Part shown: in pieces, positions 7,040-14,514 of the stretch | Layout of the letters: each line of letters opens with the position of its first letter | How positions within the stretch are numbered: the first letter of the stretch is position 1 | DNA from: an uncultured Clostridia bacterium | GTDB taxonomy: Bacteria; Bacillota; Clostridia; Oscillospirales; Ruminococcaceae | DNA: 22,435 nucleotides | NCBI GenBank assembly: GCA_944388825.1 | Contig: CALXKG010000005.1 | Coordinates: 1-22,435, forward strand | Reading direction: 5' to 3' | Notes under the pieces: model-generated | Told to the model about the DNA's origin: nothing | Databases searched by the model: none | The model's input: only the letters and a program-made list of their open reading frames with translations | Position numbers and translations under genes: made by a program

Positions 7040-8473
7040 TCAGAATGGGGAACCGCCGCTTTCAAACTGCCCTTTGGCGGGCTCGCCGCCGGGGTCGGCC
7101 GGGTAGGAGCCGGTGAAGCAGCCGGTGCAGAAAGGGAGGGCGCAGCCGGCGCAGGCGGCCTGCAGCCCCTCTGCGCTGATGTACCCCAGCGTATCCGCCC
7201 CGATCTTCCGGCAGATGCCGGAGAGCGGGAGCCGGTTTGCAATCAGGTTTTCCGGGCTGTCGATGTCGGTGCCGAAGTGGCAGCTGTGGGTAAAGGGCGG
7301 GGAGGATATCCGCAGGTGGACTTCCTTTGCGCCGGCCTCCTTCAGGCTGTGGATGATGCGGGCGGAGGTGGTGCCCCGGACGATCGAGTCGTCTACCAGC
7401 ACGATCCGCTTGCCTTTTACATGGCTGGCGAGGGGGTTCAGCTTCAGCCGGACCGCCGCGTCCCGCTGGGCCTGGGAGGGGAAGATAAAGCTGCGGCCGA
7501 TATAGCGGTTTTTGACAAACCCTTCCCCGTAGGGGATGCCGCTCTCCTCCGCGTACCCCAGCGCCGCTTCCAGCCCGGAATCGGGGACGCCGCAGACCAT
7601 GTCGGCCTCTGCCGGGTGTTCCCGGGCGAGGGTACGGCCCATCTCCACCCGCGCCTGGTAGACGCTGAGGCCGTCCAGTGTGGAGTCCGGGCGGGCAAAA
7701 TAGACGTATTCGAAGATGCAAAGCCCTTTTTGCCGCCCTTCCAGCACCATCCGGCTCTCCAGATTGCCGTTTGCGTCGATCGAGATCAGCTCTCCCGGCC
7801 GGATGTCCCGGACAAACCGGAACCCGGCGCTTTCCAGCCCGCAGGACTCGCTCGCCACCGCATAGCCGTCCCCGTTTTCCCCGAGGCAGAGGGGCCGGAA
7901 GCCGGTCCCGTCCCGCAGGGCGATCAGCTTCCCCTGGCTGGAAAGGATGACGAGGGAGAACGCCCCCCGCAGCTGCCGGGCGGCCGCTGCGGCCGCGTCC
8001 TCGATCGAAGCGCCTTTGAGCGCCTCCCAGGCGATCAGGTCGGAGACCGCCTCGGTGTCGCTGGTGGCGGCAAAGCTGCACCCCAGCCGGGCAAGCGTTT
8101 GGCGTATCGCGGCGGCGTTGACGATATTGCCGTTGTGGGCGGTGGCGATCCGGCCTTTCAGGTATTCGGTGACCATCGGCTGGGTGTTTTTCCGGGCGTT
8201 TACGCCGGTGGTGGAATAGCGGACGTGGCCGATCGCCATCCGGGCGTCCGGGAGCTTTTGCAGTGCCTCCCGGCTGAACACCTCGCTGACCAGCCCGACA
8301 TCCTTGTGGTAGAGGATGCTGCCGTCCCGCAATGCCGCGATGCCGGCCCCTTCCTGCCCCCGGTGCTGGAGGGCGAGCAGGGCGTTGTAGGCGATGCCCG
8401 CCGCTTCGCCCGTGCGGGTGAATACGCCGAAAACACCGCACTCTTCCCGCGGTTTTTCCTGTTCTCTGTACAT
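7040..8473 (-). CDS. purF: Amidophosphoribosyltransferase (PurF), Fe-S-type
   Basis: The first committed enzyme of purine synthesis: PRPP plus glutamine gives phosphoribosylamine. The ATG at 8473 is preferred over a TTG three codons upstream because AAAGGGG lies 10 bases before it. This choice also leaves an 11-residue propeptide (MYREQEKPREE) before the N-terminal nucleophile Cys12, the spacing known from Bacillus PurF. It gives 477 residues. The Ntn glutaminase domain follows, with ALQHRGQEGAGI, HVRYSTTG and HNGNI. The phosphoribosyltransferase domain has GVPDSG and the PRPP loop VLVDDSIVRGTTS (about 358-370). Cysteines in LCIFEY, HSCHFGTDI and PFCTGC match the four ligands of the [4Fe-4S] cluster in Bacillus-type PurF. 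It lies 39 bases downstream of the ANTAR gene and away from other purine genes. Confidence 0.94.
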   Translation of the reverse strand: MYREQEKPREECGVFGVFTRTGEAAGIAYNALLALQHRGQEGAGIAALRDGSILYHKDVGLVSEVFSREALQKLPDARMAIGHVRYSTTGVNARKNTQPMVTEYLKGRIATAHNGNIVNAAAIRQTLARLGCSFAATSDTEAVSDLIAWEALKGASIEDAAAAAARQLRGAFSLVILSSQGKLIALRDGTGFRPLCLGENGDGYAVASESCGLESAGFRFVRDIRPGELISIDANGNLESRMVLEGRQKGLCIFEYVYFARPDSTLDGLSVYQARVEMGRTLAREHPAEADMVCGVPDSGLEAALGYAEESGIPYGEGFVKNRYIGRSFIFPSQAQRDAAVRLKLNPLASHVKGKRIVLVDDSIVRGTTSARIIHSLKEAGAKEVHLRISSPPFTHSCHFGTDIDSPENLIANRLPLSGICRKIGADTLGYISAEGLQAACAGCALPFCTGCFTGSYPADPGGEPAKGQFESGGSPF

Positions 8474-8512
8474 AAAATCCAATCCCCTTTGGAATAAGCC
8501 GGCCGAAGTTTT

Positions 8513-9082
8513 TTATCTGTTTTCGTACCGGCGGATAACCTCCCGCGCGACCGTGATCTTCGGGACGCGCAGGTCCATCGCCCGTTTTTCAATATACCGG
8601 TGGGCTTCCGGTTCCGACAGGCCCTGGAACTGTATCAGCAGCCATTTGGCCCGGTCGGTCAGGCGGATCTCTTCGATTTTATCTTTTAACCGCCTGTTTT
8701 CGTTTTGCAGGGCGGAGAGGCGGCTAAGCTGCCCACAGGCGATCCGCACCGCCCGTTCAAAGGACTCGCGGCTGAGCGGCTTTTGCAGCACCAGCACCCC
8801 TTCCGGCTCCGCCTCTGCGGCGGCCGCCGGGTACTGTTCGGCCTTGATCAGCAGGATCGCGCCGCTGAGCGCGGCGGCCGCCTGCACCGTCAGCTCGATC
8901 CCCGGTTCGTCCGGGAGCGGGGCGTTGACAATGAGCAGCGTATAGCCGTTTTCACTCATCATCCGCCGCGCCTCGCTGCCGGTGGCGGCGGTGTGGAGGA
9001 TGCGGGGGGCGAAGGGCCGGAGCAGCCCCGAGAGGGTTTTGCGGACGTTTTCCGCCCCGGCGGCGATGAGTATGCTTTCCAT
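8513..9082 (-). CDS. ANTAR-domain regulator with a degenerate receiver domain
   Basis: The product has 189 residues. The C-terminal ~60 residues (coiled-coil lead-in ALQNENRRLKDKIEEIRL, then DRAKWLLIQFQGLSEPEAHRYI and KRAMDLRVPKITVAREV) match the ANTAR fold, which binds paired hexaloop RNA hairpins and prevents transcription termination. The N-terminal ~115 residues look like a CheY-type receiver. The phospho-acceptor aspartate is replaced by Asn53 in TLLIVNAPLPD, although the lysine in VLQKPLS is kept, so phosphorylation control is unlikely. The gene starts 12 bases after glnA, with AGGA at the glnA stop as RBS, and precedes purF by 39 bases. In Clostridia, ANTAR regulators next to glutamine synthetase are associated with nitrogen control. 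The signal it senses is not shown by the sequence. Confidence 0.88.
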   Translation of the reverse strand: MESILIAAGAENVRKTLSGLLRPFAPRILHTAATGSEARRMMSENGYTLLIVNAPLPDEPGIELTVQAAAALSGAILLIKAEQYPAAAAEAEPEGVLVLQKPLSRESFERAVRIACGQLSRLSALQNENRRLKDKIEEIRLTDRAKWLLIQFQGLSEPEAHRYIEKRAMDLRVPKITVAREVIRRYENR

Positions 9083-9094
9083 CGTCCGGGATCC

Positions 9095-10381
9095 TTAGTA
9101 GTTGCGGAAAAAGGCGGGGAACTGTACGGGCCCGTATTTTTCCGGCTGGCGGGCCGCCTGTTCCCGTTTGCAGCGGAAGTACCGCGACGAAAGCCCCGGC
9201 GGCAGCGCCTGCGCCACCAGCGCGGAGCGTTCCGCCGCCTGCAGGGCGGCGGGCAGGCTGTCCGGCAGTTTTGCCCCGCCGCCGTCCGCCGGGCGGAGGG
9301 GGAGGCACTGCCGGATGCCCTGGAGCCCCGCTTCCAGAATCAGCGCGAAGGCGAGATAGGGGTTGCAGCAGGGGTCGGGGCTGCGCAGCTCGACCCGCGC
9401 CTCCTCCCCCAGCGCCGGGGGGACGTAGAGGATCTGGGGGGACGCGGCGTTTTTCGACCATCCGGCCTGCCGGGGGACGGAGCCGTCCCGCAGCCGGTCG
9501 TAGGAGCCGGGGAGCGGGTTAAGGAAAGCGGTGATGCCGGGCGCCTCCCGCAGCACCCCTTCGACAAAGCTCTCGGACACCGGGTCGTGGAGGCCGTCGG
9601 CCGCGTGGATGATGTTTTTGCCCTCCCGCACCAGCGAGAGGTTCAGGTGCATCCCGCTGCCGCATTCATCCGGCAGGGGTTTGTGGAGGAAGCTGGCGTA
9701 AAGGCCGTGTTTGCCGGCGATCGCCTTGACCGCCGCCCGGAAGGCGAGGAGGTTGTCGGCGGCCGAGAGGACGTCGGAAAACCGGAAATCCACCTCGTTC
9801 TGCCCCGGCCCCGCCTCGTGGTGGGAGCTTTCGGGGCTGAGGCCCATCTCTTCCAGCGTCAGGCAGATCTCCCGCCGGACGTTCTCGCCCCGGTCCAGGG
9901 GATACATATCGGCGTAGCCGGCATAATCGTGGGGGATGAGGGACGGCCCGCCGTCCCCGTCCGTCTTGAAAAGGTAGAACTCGCATTCGGTCCCCACCTG
10001 GCAGGAAAGCCCGAGCCGGGCGGCGCGGGCGGCCGACTGCCGGAGCAGCGACCGGGCGCAGCCTTCGTAAGGGGAACCGTCCGCCGTGACGATATCGCAG
10101 AAGAAACGGACGACCCGCCCTTCCGCCGGCCGCCAGGGCAGGGCGGAAACGGTGCCGGCATCCGGCTTGAGGTAGAGGGCGTGGGGGGCCTCTTCAAACC
10201 CTTCGACCGCCTGCTGTTCAAAGCGGATCCCCTCGGTAAAGGCGCGTTCCAGTTCGCCCGGCATGATGCTGACGTTTTTGGGGACGCCGCTTAGGTCGCA
10301 GAAGGTGAGACGGATGAATTTAACGTCGTTTTCTCTGATGAAGGAAAGTACTTCGGAAATGGTATTGTCCGTCGCAAACAC
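9095..10381 (-). CDS. glnA: Glutamine synthetase, type I family (divergent active-site flap)
   Basis: The product has 428 residues and starts at GTG, with AGGA about 6 bases upstream of the start. The family normally makes glutamine from glutamate, ammonia and ATP. Visible elements are the N-terminal beta-grasp (FIRENDVKFIRLTFCDLSG), the metal-binding GTECEFYLF (130-138, Glu132/Glu134), SSHHEAGPGQNEVDF (185-199), SGMHLNLSL (242-250, His245) and VELRSPDPCCNPYLAFAL (330-347). The usual NSYxRF/L...EAP stretch reads GSYDRLRDGSVPRQAGWS (292-309), so the Glu of the active-site flap appears to be Ser301 and the leading Asn is Gly. The protein could be a weak or altered ligase rather than the main glutamine synthetase. 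There is no adenylylation-type tyrosine motif. It is first in the co-directional set glnA-ANTAR-purF-carA. Confidence 0.9.
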   Translation of the reverse strand: MFATDNTISEVLSFIRENDVKFIRLTFCDLSGVPKNVSIMPGELERAFTEGIRFEQQAVEGFEEAPHALYLKPDAGTVSALPWRPAEGRVVRFFCDIVTADGSPYEGCARSLLRQSAARAARLGLSCQVGTECEFYLFKTDGDGGPSLIPHDYAGYADMYPLDRGENVRREICLTLEEMGLSPESSHHEAGPGQNEVDFRFSDVLSAADNLLAFRAAVKAIAGKHGLYASFLHKPLPDECGSGMHLNLSLVREGKNIIHAADGLHDPVSESFVEGVLREAPGITAFLNPLPGSYDRLRDGSVPRQAGWSKNAASPQILYVPPALGEEARVELRSPDPCCNPYLAFALILEAGLQGIRQCLPLRPADGGGAKLPDSLPAALQAAERSALVAQALPPGLSSRYFRCKREQAARQPEKYGPVQFPAFFRNY

Positions 10382-10406
10382 GTCCTTTCCTGTTCTGCCG
10401 GGGGGT

Positions 10407-10452
10407 ATACATTCTTAAATGTATTTTACCACAATCTCCGGCCTCCCGGCAA
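10407..10452 (-). promoter_or_regulatory. Candidate glnA promoter with an overlapping dyad
   Basis: On the minus strand, TTGCCG (10452-10447), an 18-base spacer and TAAAAT (10428-10423) form a plausible sigma-A promoter about 45 bases before the GTG. A dyad ATACATT/AATGTAT with a four-base centre (10407-10424) overlaps the -10 end and could be an operator or an early leader hairpin. The expected leader (about 35 bases) seems too short for a full ANTAR antiterminator plus terminator. The call rests on consensus matching only. Confidence 0.4.
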
Positions 10453-10552
10453 GGGATATTTTACTACATTGGCGGCGGCGGGAGAGATTTGTACTGTTTA
10501 TACAAAAGCGGGGGAAGAAAAAGAAGGGTTACTGGAAAGGGGAGAAACGGCA

Positions 10553-10593
10553 AAACCGGCCCTCCCCCGGCTTTGCGGGAAAAGGGCCGGTTT
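10553..10593 (-). terminator. Terminator after the MATE gene
   Basis: Perfect 11-base arms AAACCGGCCCT (10553-10563) and AGGGCCGGTTT (10583-10593) with further GC pairing inside the loop. It starts 6 bases beyond the MATE stop on the minus strand. The stem ends in TTTTG on that strand, so it is strong in stem but modest in T-run. It separates MATE from the glnA promoter. Confidence 0.8.
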
Positions 10594-10598
10594 GGGGA

Positions 10599-11993
10599 TT
10601 ACGGGCTGTGCCGCGGCTCTGCGCCCGGCAGCGGCGGTTTCCCATTTTCCCGGTTCCAGCGGCCTAAGTAATAGTAAATGCCCATGGCCAGCGCTTCCAG
10701 CGTCCAGCAGACCGACAGCGACCAGTGGATCCCGTTCGCCCCCAGTATGGAGGAGAGCAGCCAGGCGGTGGGGACCCGCCCGAAAAACATCGACAGGATA
10801 CTGACCAGCATGGGGACAAAGGTCTTCCCGCATCCCCGGACGACGCCGCTGTAGATGTTGAAAAGGGCCATCATGATGTAAAAGGGCGCGACGATGCGGA
10901 ATTTGTCCATACCGGCGGCCACCACCGCCTCCTCCCCGGTGAAGAGCCGCAGCGGCCAGCTTCCGAAAAAGAACAGGAAGGCCGAGATGGCGGCGGAAAG
11001 GGTGCAGGAGACCGCCAGCGTCGAACGGACGCCCGCTTTGATCCGGCTGCGCCCGCCGGCTTCCAGGTTTTGCGCGACAAAGACGGTGACCGCCGTCCCG
11101 AAGGTCGACATGGGCATGGTGCAGAAGGAATCCACCTTGATGACGGCGGTGTTCGCGGCGATGACGACCGGGCCGAAGCCGTTGAGCAGGGCCTGTACGA
11201 TCAGGTTGCCGATGGAGGACAGCGCGTTCTGAAAGCCGATCGGCAGGCCGAGGCGCAGGATCTTGACCAGCACCGGCCGGTCGATCCGGAAATTGGCCCG
11301 GTTGAGGGAAAGGCCGGCATGGCCGTGGTTGATGCGGTAAAAGCCGAAGGCGACCGAAACCGCCTGCGCGATCAGCGTCGCCCAGGCCGCCCCGGCGACG
11401 CCCCACTGCAGCACGGCGACAAACACAAGGTCCAGCAGGATATTCAGCAGGCAGGAGATCAGAAGGAAAAGGAAAGGGGTAAAGGAATCCCCGGCCCCCT
11501 GCAATATGCCGGTGAAGACGTTGTACAGCATCAGGAAGACAATGCCGCCGAAGGTGATCCGCATATAGGCCGCCGCCGCGTCAAAGATCTCCGCCGGCGT
11601 CTGCAGCAGCCGCAGCAGCGCCGGGGTCAGCAAGAGGCCGGCCGCCGTCACGGCGGCGGCGATCAGGACCATGAGCGCCGTGACGGTGCCGGTGACCCGG
11701 GAAAGCTCTTTCCACCTTTTCCCGCCGTAGGCCTGCGAGACGAGGACGCTGGTCCCGGCCGACAGCCCGAGAAAAAAGGAGATCATCAGGTTGATGATCG
11801 GGCCGCTGGCGCCGACCGCCGCCAGCGCGCCGCTTCCGACAAAGTTGCCGACGACAATGGAATCGACGGTGTTGTACAGCTGCTGCAGGATATTGCCCAG
11901 CAGCAGCGGGACCGAGAAGGCCAGGATTTTGGCAAGCGGGCTGCCCTCTGTCAGGACGACGCTTCCCGAAAAGAAACGGCTTTTCGTTTTCAT
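10599..11993 (-). CDS. MATE-family multidrug/cation efflux transporter
   Basis: The product has 464 residues, usual for the family, with about 12 hydrophobic segments. MATE proteins export cationic drugs or metabolites in exchange for Na+ or H+ across the cytoplasmic membrane. The N-terminal half shows the family pattern LAKILAFSVPLLLGNILQQLYNTVDSIVVGNFVGSGALAAVGAS and SAGTSVLVSQAYGG. The second half repeats it (LRLGLPIGFQNALSSIGNLIVQ, FGTAVTVFVAQNLEAG). The frame stays open for another 123 codons upstream, but the start at 11993 (MKTKSRFF) is chosen because AGGAGG lies 7 bases before it and the family homology starts there. It has its own promoter and terminator, so it is an independent unit. 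Substrate not predictable. Confidence 0.93.
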   Translation of the reverse strand: MKTKSRFFSGSVVLTEGSPLAKILAFSVPLLLGNILQQLYNTVDSIVVGNFVGSGALAAVGASGPIINLMISFFLGLSAGTSVLVSQAYGGKRWKELSRVTGTVTALMVLIAAAVTAAGLLLTPALLRLLQTPAEIFDAAAAYMRITFGGIVFLMLYNVFTGILQGAGDSFTPFLFLLISCLLNILLDLVFVAVLQWGVAGAAWATLIAQAVSVAFGFYRINHGHAGLSLNRANFRIDRPVLVKILRLGLPIGFQNALSSIGNLIVQALLNGFGPVVIAANTAVIKVDSFCTMPMSTFGTAVTVFVAQNLEAGGRSRIKAGVRSTLAVSCTLSAAISAFLFFFGSWPLRLFTGEEAVVAAGMDKFRIVAPFYIMMALFNIYSGVVRGCGKTFVPMLVSILSMFFGRVPTAWLLSSILGANGIHWSLSVCWTLEALAMGIYYYLGRWNRENGKPPLPGAEPRHSP

Positions 11994-12023
11994 TGGAACT
12001 CCTCCTTGCTTTTTTTCAGTTCC

Positions 12024-12052
12024 ATTATAAAAGCCGGAAAGCCGCCTGTATA
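12024..12052 (-). promoter_or_regulatory. Promoter of the MATE gene
   Basis: On the minus strand TATACA (12052-12047), a 17-base spacer and a perfect TATAAT (12029-12024) lie about 30 bases before the ATG at 11993. This is a good sigma-A-type match at the right place. Confidence 0.7.
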
Positions 12053-12135
12053 CGATAAAATCCGGGGAAAATGGCCAGTTTTGCGCAATCGGGGAGGCAT
12101 AAGCCGCCCGCCGGGCGTGCGGGAGGAGAAGTTCT

Positions 12136-12235
12136 GCCGCCGGCAGACGGCTGCCCGGCCACGGGAAGATGCGGGCCGGCGGGTTGTGTAAGTCCCCGCC
12201 GGAAAGGCCCGCCTGCCGTCTTTCCGGCGCGTTTT
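12136..12235 (+). promoter_or_regulatory. GC-rich overlapping hairpins ending in a terminator-like stem (attenuator or small RNA candidate)
   Basis: Three stems on the plus strand share bases and cannot all form together. They are 12155-12160/12174-12179 (CCGGCC/GGCCGG), 12176-12183/12195-12202 (CCGGCGGG/CCCGCCGG) and 12197-12206/12220-12229 (CGCCGGAAAG/CTTTCCGGCG). The last is followed by CGTTTTTCAGG. This nested order is the layout of an antiterminator/terminator switch. A short GCC-rich dyad also lies at 12136-12151. No known riboswitch class was recognised. A good promoter for the downstream ABC operon lies after this region, so it may instead be a stand-alone small RNA end or an insulator. 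High GC makes chance pairing a real concern. The rest of the 473-base divergent gap holds the two promoters and no credible gene. Confidence 0.4.
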
Positions 12236-12333
12236 TCAGGGGAAAATGGGCGGAAAAAACCGGAAAAGGAAAAAATGGACGGATTTTACCAGCCGGGATA
12301 TCCGTCAAATACAACAAATGCCGGCAATTCTTA

Positions 12334-12362
12334 TAGACATTTTTGGCGCTTCCTGTTAGCAT
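12334..12362 (+). promoter_or_regulatory. Candidate promoter of the ABC transporter operon
   Basis: TAGACA (12334-12339), a 17-base spacer and TAGCAT (12357-12362) lie about 105 bases before the first permease start. The -35 matches 5 of 6 and the -10 matches 4 of 6. The surrounding sequence is locally AT-richer than its neighbours, which supports it. Confidence 0.5.
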
Positions 12363-12466
12363 ATGGGCAGAAGGCGGCGATCACCGTCTGGAGGACCTTC
12401 GCCAGATCCCGGGCGCCGGCCGGATGCCGGACGACGGGAAATCCACAATGAGAGGAGCCGATATCT

Positions 12467-13441
12467 ATGACAGGCGACAGCAGAGCCGTTCCCAAACGGC
12501 GGGCAGCGGGGGCAGGGGCCGGGAAAAAAAGGGGCCTTCTGTATGAACTGAAAGTGAACCGTGTCCTTTTCCTGATGCTGATCCCGGCGGCCGTTTATTT
12601 CATCCTCAACAACTACCTGCCGATCTTCGGGATGTACCTCGCGTTCACCCGCTTCAACTTTGCCGACGGCATCTTCCGCAGCCCGTTTATCGGGCTGGAG
12701 AACTTCCGGTTCCTGTGGGAATCCGGCAAGCTGGTCAAGCTGACGGTCAACACGGTCAGCTACAACCTCGCGTTTATCCTGATCGGCAACTTCATGCAGA
12801 TCGCCTCGGCGATCCTGCTCAGCCGGCTGGGCAGCAAAGTCTTCAAGAAGATCACCCAGTCGGTCATGTTCCTGCCGTACTTTGTCTCGTATGTTATTTT
12901 AAACGTCATAGTCTATAACCTTTTCAACTATGACCTGGGGTTCTTTAACGGCATCCTGCAGTCCCTGGGCCAGGAGCCCTATGATTTCTACAATACGCCC
13001 GGTATCTGGCCGGTCATCCTGGTTATCCTGTATATTTGGAAACAGGTCGGATACGGCACGGTCATCTACCTGGCGACCATTACCGGCATCAGCCCGGAGC
13101 TTTATGAGGCGGCGGAGATCGACGGGGCGAACGTCTTCCAGCAGATCCGGTTTATCACGGTGCCGCTGCTGGTCCCGACCTTTATCACCCTGCTGCTGTT
13201 CAGCCTGGGCGGCATCATGAAGGGGCAGTTCGACCTGTTTTATCAGGTGATCGGCAACAACGGCGTCCTCTACGACGCCACCGATATCCTGGATACCTTT
13301 GTCTACCGCTCGCTCAAACAGGATTTTGACGTCGGGATGAGCACGGCGGCCGGCGTTTACCAGTCGATCTTCGGTTTTATCGTCATTATGGTCTCCAACG
13401 CGCTGATCAAACGGAACCATCCGGAACAGGCGCTGTTTTGA
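12467..13441 (+). CDS. ABC sugar transporter permease, LplB-like
   Basis: The product has 324 residues with a basic N-terminal tail and about six membrane spans. It opens with NRVLFLMLIPAAVYFILNNYLPIFGMYLAFTRFNF, the characteristic start of LplB/YteP-type carbohydrate permeases. The EAA loop that docks the ATPase reads YEAAEIDGANVFQQIRFITV (about residues 212-231). The RBS AGAGGAG lies nine bases before the ATG. It pairs with the next gene (YtcP-like) and with the lipoprotein at 14515. These importers take up oligosaccharides, often pectin- or hemicellulose-derived, and usually borrow a shared MsmK-type ATPase from elsewhere. No ATPase gene is present here. Confidence 0.94.
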   Translation: MTGDSRAVPKRRAAGAGAGKKRGLLYELKVNRVLFLMLIPAAVYFILNNYLPIFGMYLAFTRFNFADGIFRSPFIGLENFRFLWESGKLVKLTVNTVSYNLAFILIGNFMQIASAILLSRLGSKVFKKITQSVMFLPYFVSYVILNVIVYNLFNYDLGFFNGILQSLGQEPYDFYNTPGIWPVILVILYIWKQVGYGTVIYLATITGISPELYEAAEIDGANVFQQIRFITVPLLVPTFITLLLFSLGGIMKGQFDLFYQVIGNNGVLYDATDILDTFVYRSLKQDFDVGMSTAAGVYQSIFGFIVIMVSNALIKRNHPEQALF

Positions 13442-13460
13442 CGGAAAAGAGGTGTACAGG

Positions 13461-14378
13461 ATGACCATTACCCATGCAAAGCCCGCCGCGGCGGTGAAGA
13501 TCCGGCGGACGCCGTCCCAGCTGGCCTTCAATCTGATTGCCTATACCATCATTCTGCTGCTGAGCATCTTCTGCCTTTTCCCGCTGGTCATGATCGTGTC
13601 CGGGTCGTTTACGGAAAACGACACCCTTCTCCGGGAAGGGTACCGGCTGATACCCTCCAGGTTTTCGACCGCTTCCTACCGGGAGCTGTTTAAATACCCG
13701 GACTCCATCCTCCGGGCCTACGGCACGACGATCGTATGTACGGTGGTGGGGACGGCGCTGGGGCTGCTGATTATCAGCATGACCGGGTATGTCCTGCAGC
13801 GCAAGGACTTTAAGTACCGCAACGTCTTCTCCTTCCTGATCTATTTCACGACGATCTTCGGCGGCGGCATGGTGCCGTGGTATATCATGCTGTCCAAATA
13901 CCTGCATATGAACAACACCTTTGCCGCCCGTGTTTTCCCGATCCTGATGAGCTCGTTCCTGATCATCCTGATGCGGACCTTCATCTCTTCCTCCTGCCCG
14001 GTGGAGATCATCGAGTCGGCCAAGATCGACTCGGCCGGGGACTTCCGGATCTTCTGGAACATTGTCCTGCCGATCATCGGGCCGGGGCTTGCGACGGTCG
14101 GACTGTTCCTCGCGCTTTCCTACTGGAACGAGTGGTACCTGACGTCGCTGTTTATTACCAAGCGGGATATGTACAGCCTGCAGTACTACCTGTACGACCT
14201 GCTCAACAGCGCAAAGTTCGCCCAGGAGATGGGGATCGCGACCGGGGCGGAAAAGCTGCCCAGCGAATCCATCAAGATGGCGATGGTCGTCATTGTCACC
14301 GGGCCGATGATCCTTCTGTACCCCTTTGTCCAGAAGTACTTTGTCACCGGCATCGCGATCGGGTCGGTCAAAGGCTGA
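13461..14378 (+). CDS. ABC sugar transporter permease, YtcP/LplC-like
   Basis: The product has 305 residues with about six membrane segments. It starts with a basic tail and then NLIAYTIILLLSIFCLFPLVMIVSGSFTEND, typical of the second permease in LplABC/YtcQP systems. The EAA loop is ESAKIDSAGDFRIFWNIVLP (about 185-204). The C-terminus VQKYFVTGIAIGSVKG is nearly diagnostic of this family. ATG at 13461 is chosen over a GTG three codons upstream because AGAGG lies eight bases before it. It follows the first permease after 19 bases, in the same operon. Confidence 0.94.
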   Translation: MTITHAKPAAAVKIRRTPSQLAFNLIAYTIILLLSIFCLFPLVMIVSGSFTENDTLLREGYRLIPSRFSTASYRELFKYPDSILRAYGTTIVCTVVGTALGLLIISMTGYVLQRKDFKYRNVFSFLIYFTTIFGGGMVPWYIMLSKYLHMNNTFAARVFPILMSSFLIILMRTFISSSCPVEIIESAKIDSAGDFRIFWNIVLPIIGPGLATVGLFLALSYWNEWYLTSLFITKRDMYSLQYYLYDLLNSAKFAQEMGIATGAEKLPSESIKMAMVVIVTGPMILLYPFVQKYFVTGIAIGSVKG

Positions 14379-14398
14379 TCAAGCATCTTTCCGGGGAG

Positions 14399-14434
14399 CG
14401 TATGGTTCGGCGTATGGTTCGGCATATGGTTCGG
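14399..14434 (+). repeat. Three tandem 12-base repeats in the permease-lipoprotein gap
   Basis: The unit CGTATGGTTCGG occurs at 14399-14410 and 14411-14422, followed by CATATGGTTCGG at 14423-14434 (one change). It lies 20 bases after the second permease stop and 80 before the binding-protein start. The cause may be replication slippage. A role in mRNA processing or in setting the higher expression of the binding protein is possible but not shown. Confidence 0.85.
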
Positions 14435-14514
14435 TACCGGTCCGGCTTCCCGGCTCTTACAGGCCATCTGGAAACTCTGTTTCCGCAACGTATAAACGAC
14501 AGGAGGCATTTACC

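Noticed and set aside
6875..8497. Plus-strand open frame of 540 codons opposite purF
   Set aside because: Low-complexity Gly/Ala/Arg/Val translation with no domain; the minus strand encodes a full PurF.
8705..12191. Long plus-strand frames opposite glnA and the MATE gene
   Set aside because: Both are GC-driven shadows of well-recognised minus-strand genes.
12090..12235. Cobalamin-type riboswitch
   Set aside because: Short pieces such as GCCAC..GGGAAG recall it, but the B12-box and the overall order of conserved segments are absent.
11994..12362. N-terminal extension of the MATE protein (123 further codons)
   Set aside because: The internal ATG has a perfect AGGAGG and matches the family start; the extension covers the MATE promoter.
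12071..12451. Plus-strand 126-codon frame in the divergent intergenic region
   Set aside because: No RBS; it crosses a terminator-like hairpin and the proposed promoter, and the translation is Pro/Gly/Arg-rich without family resemblance.
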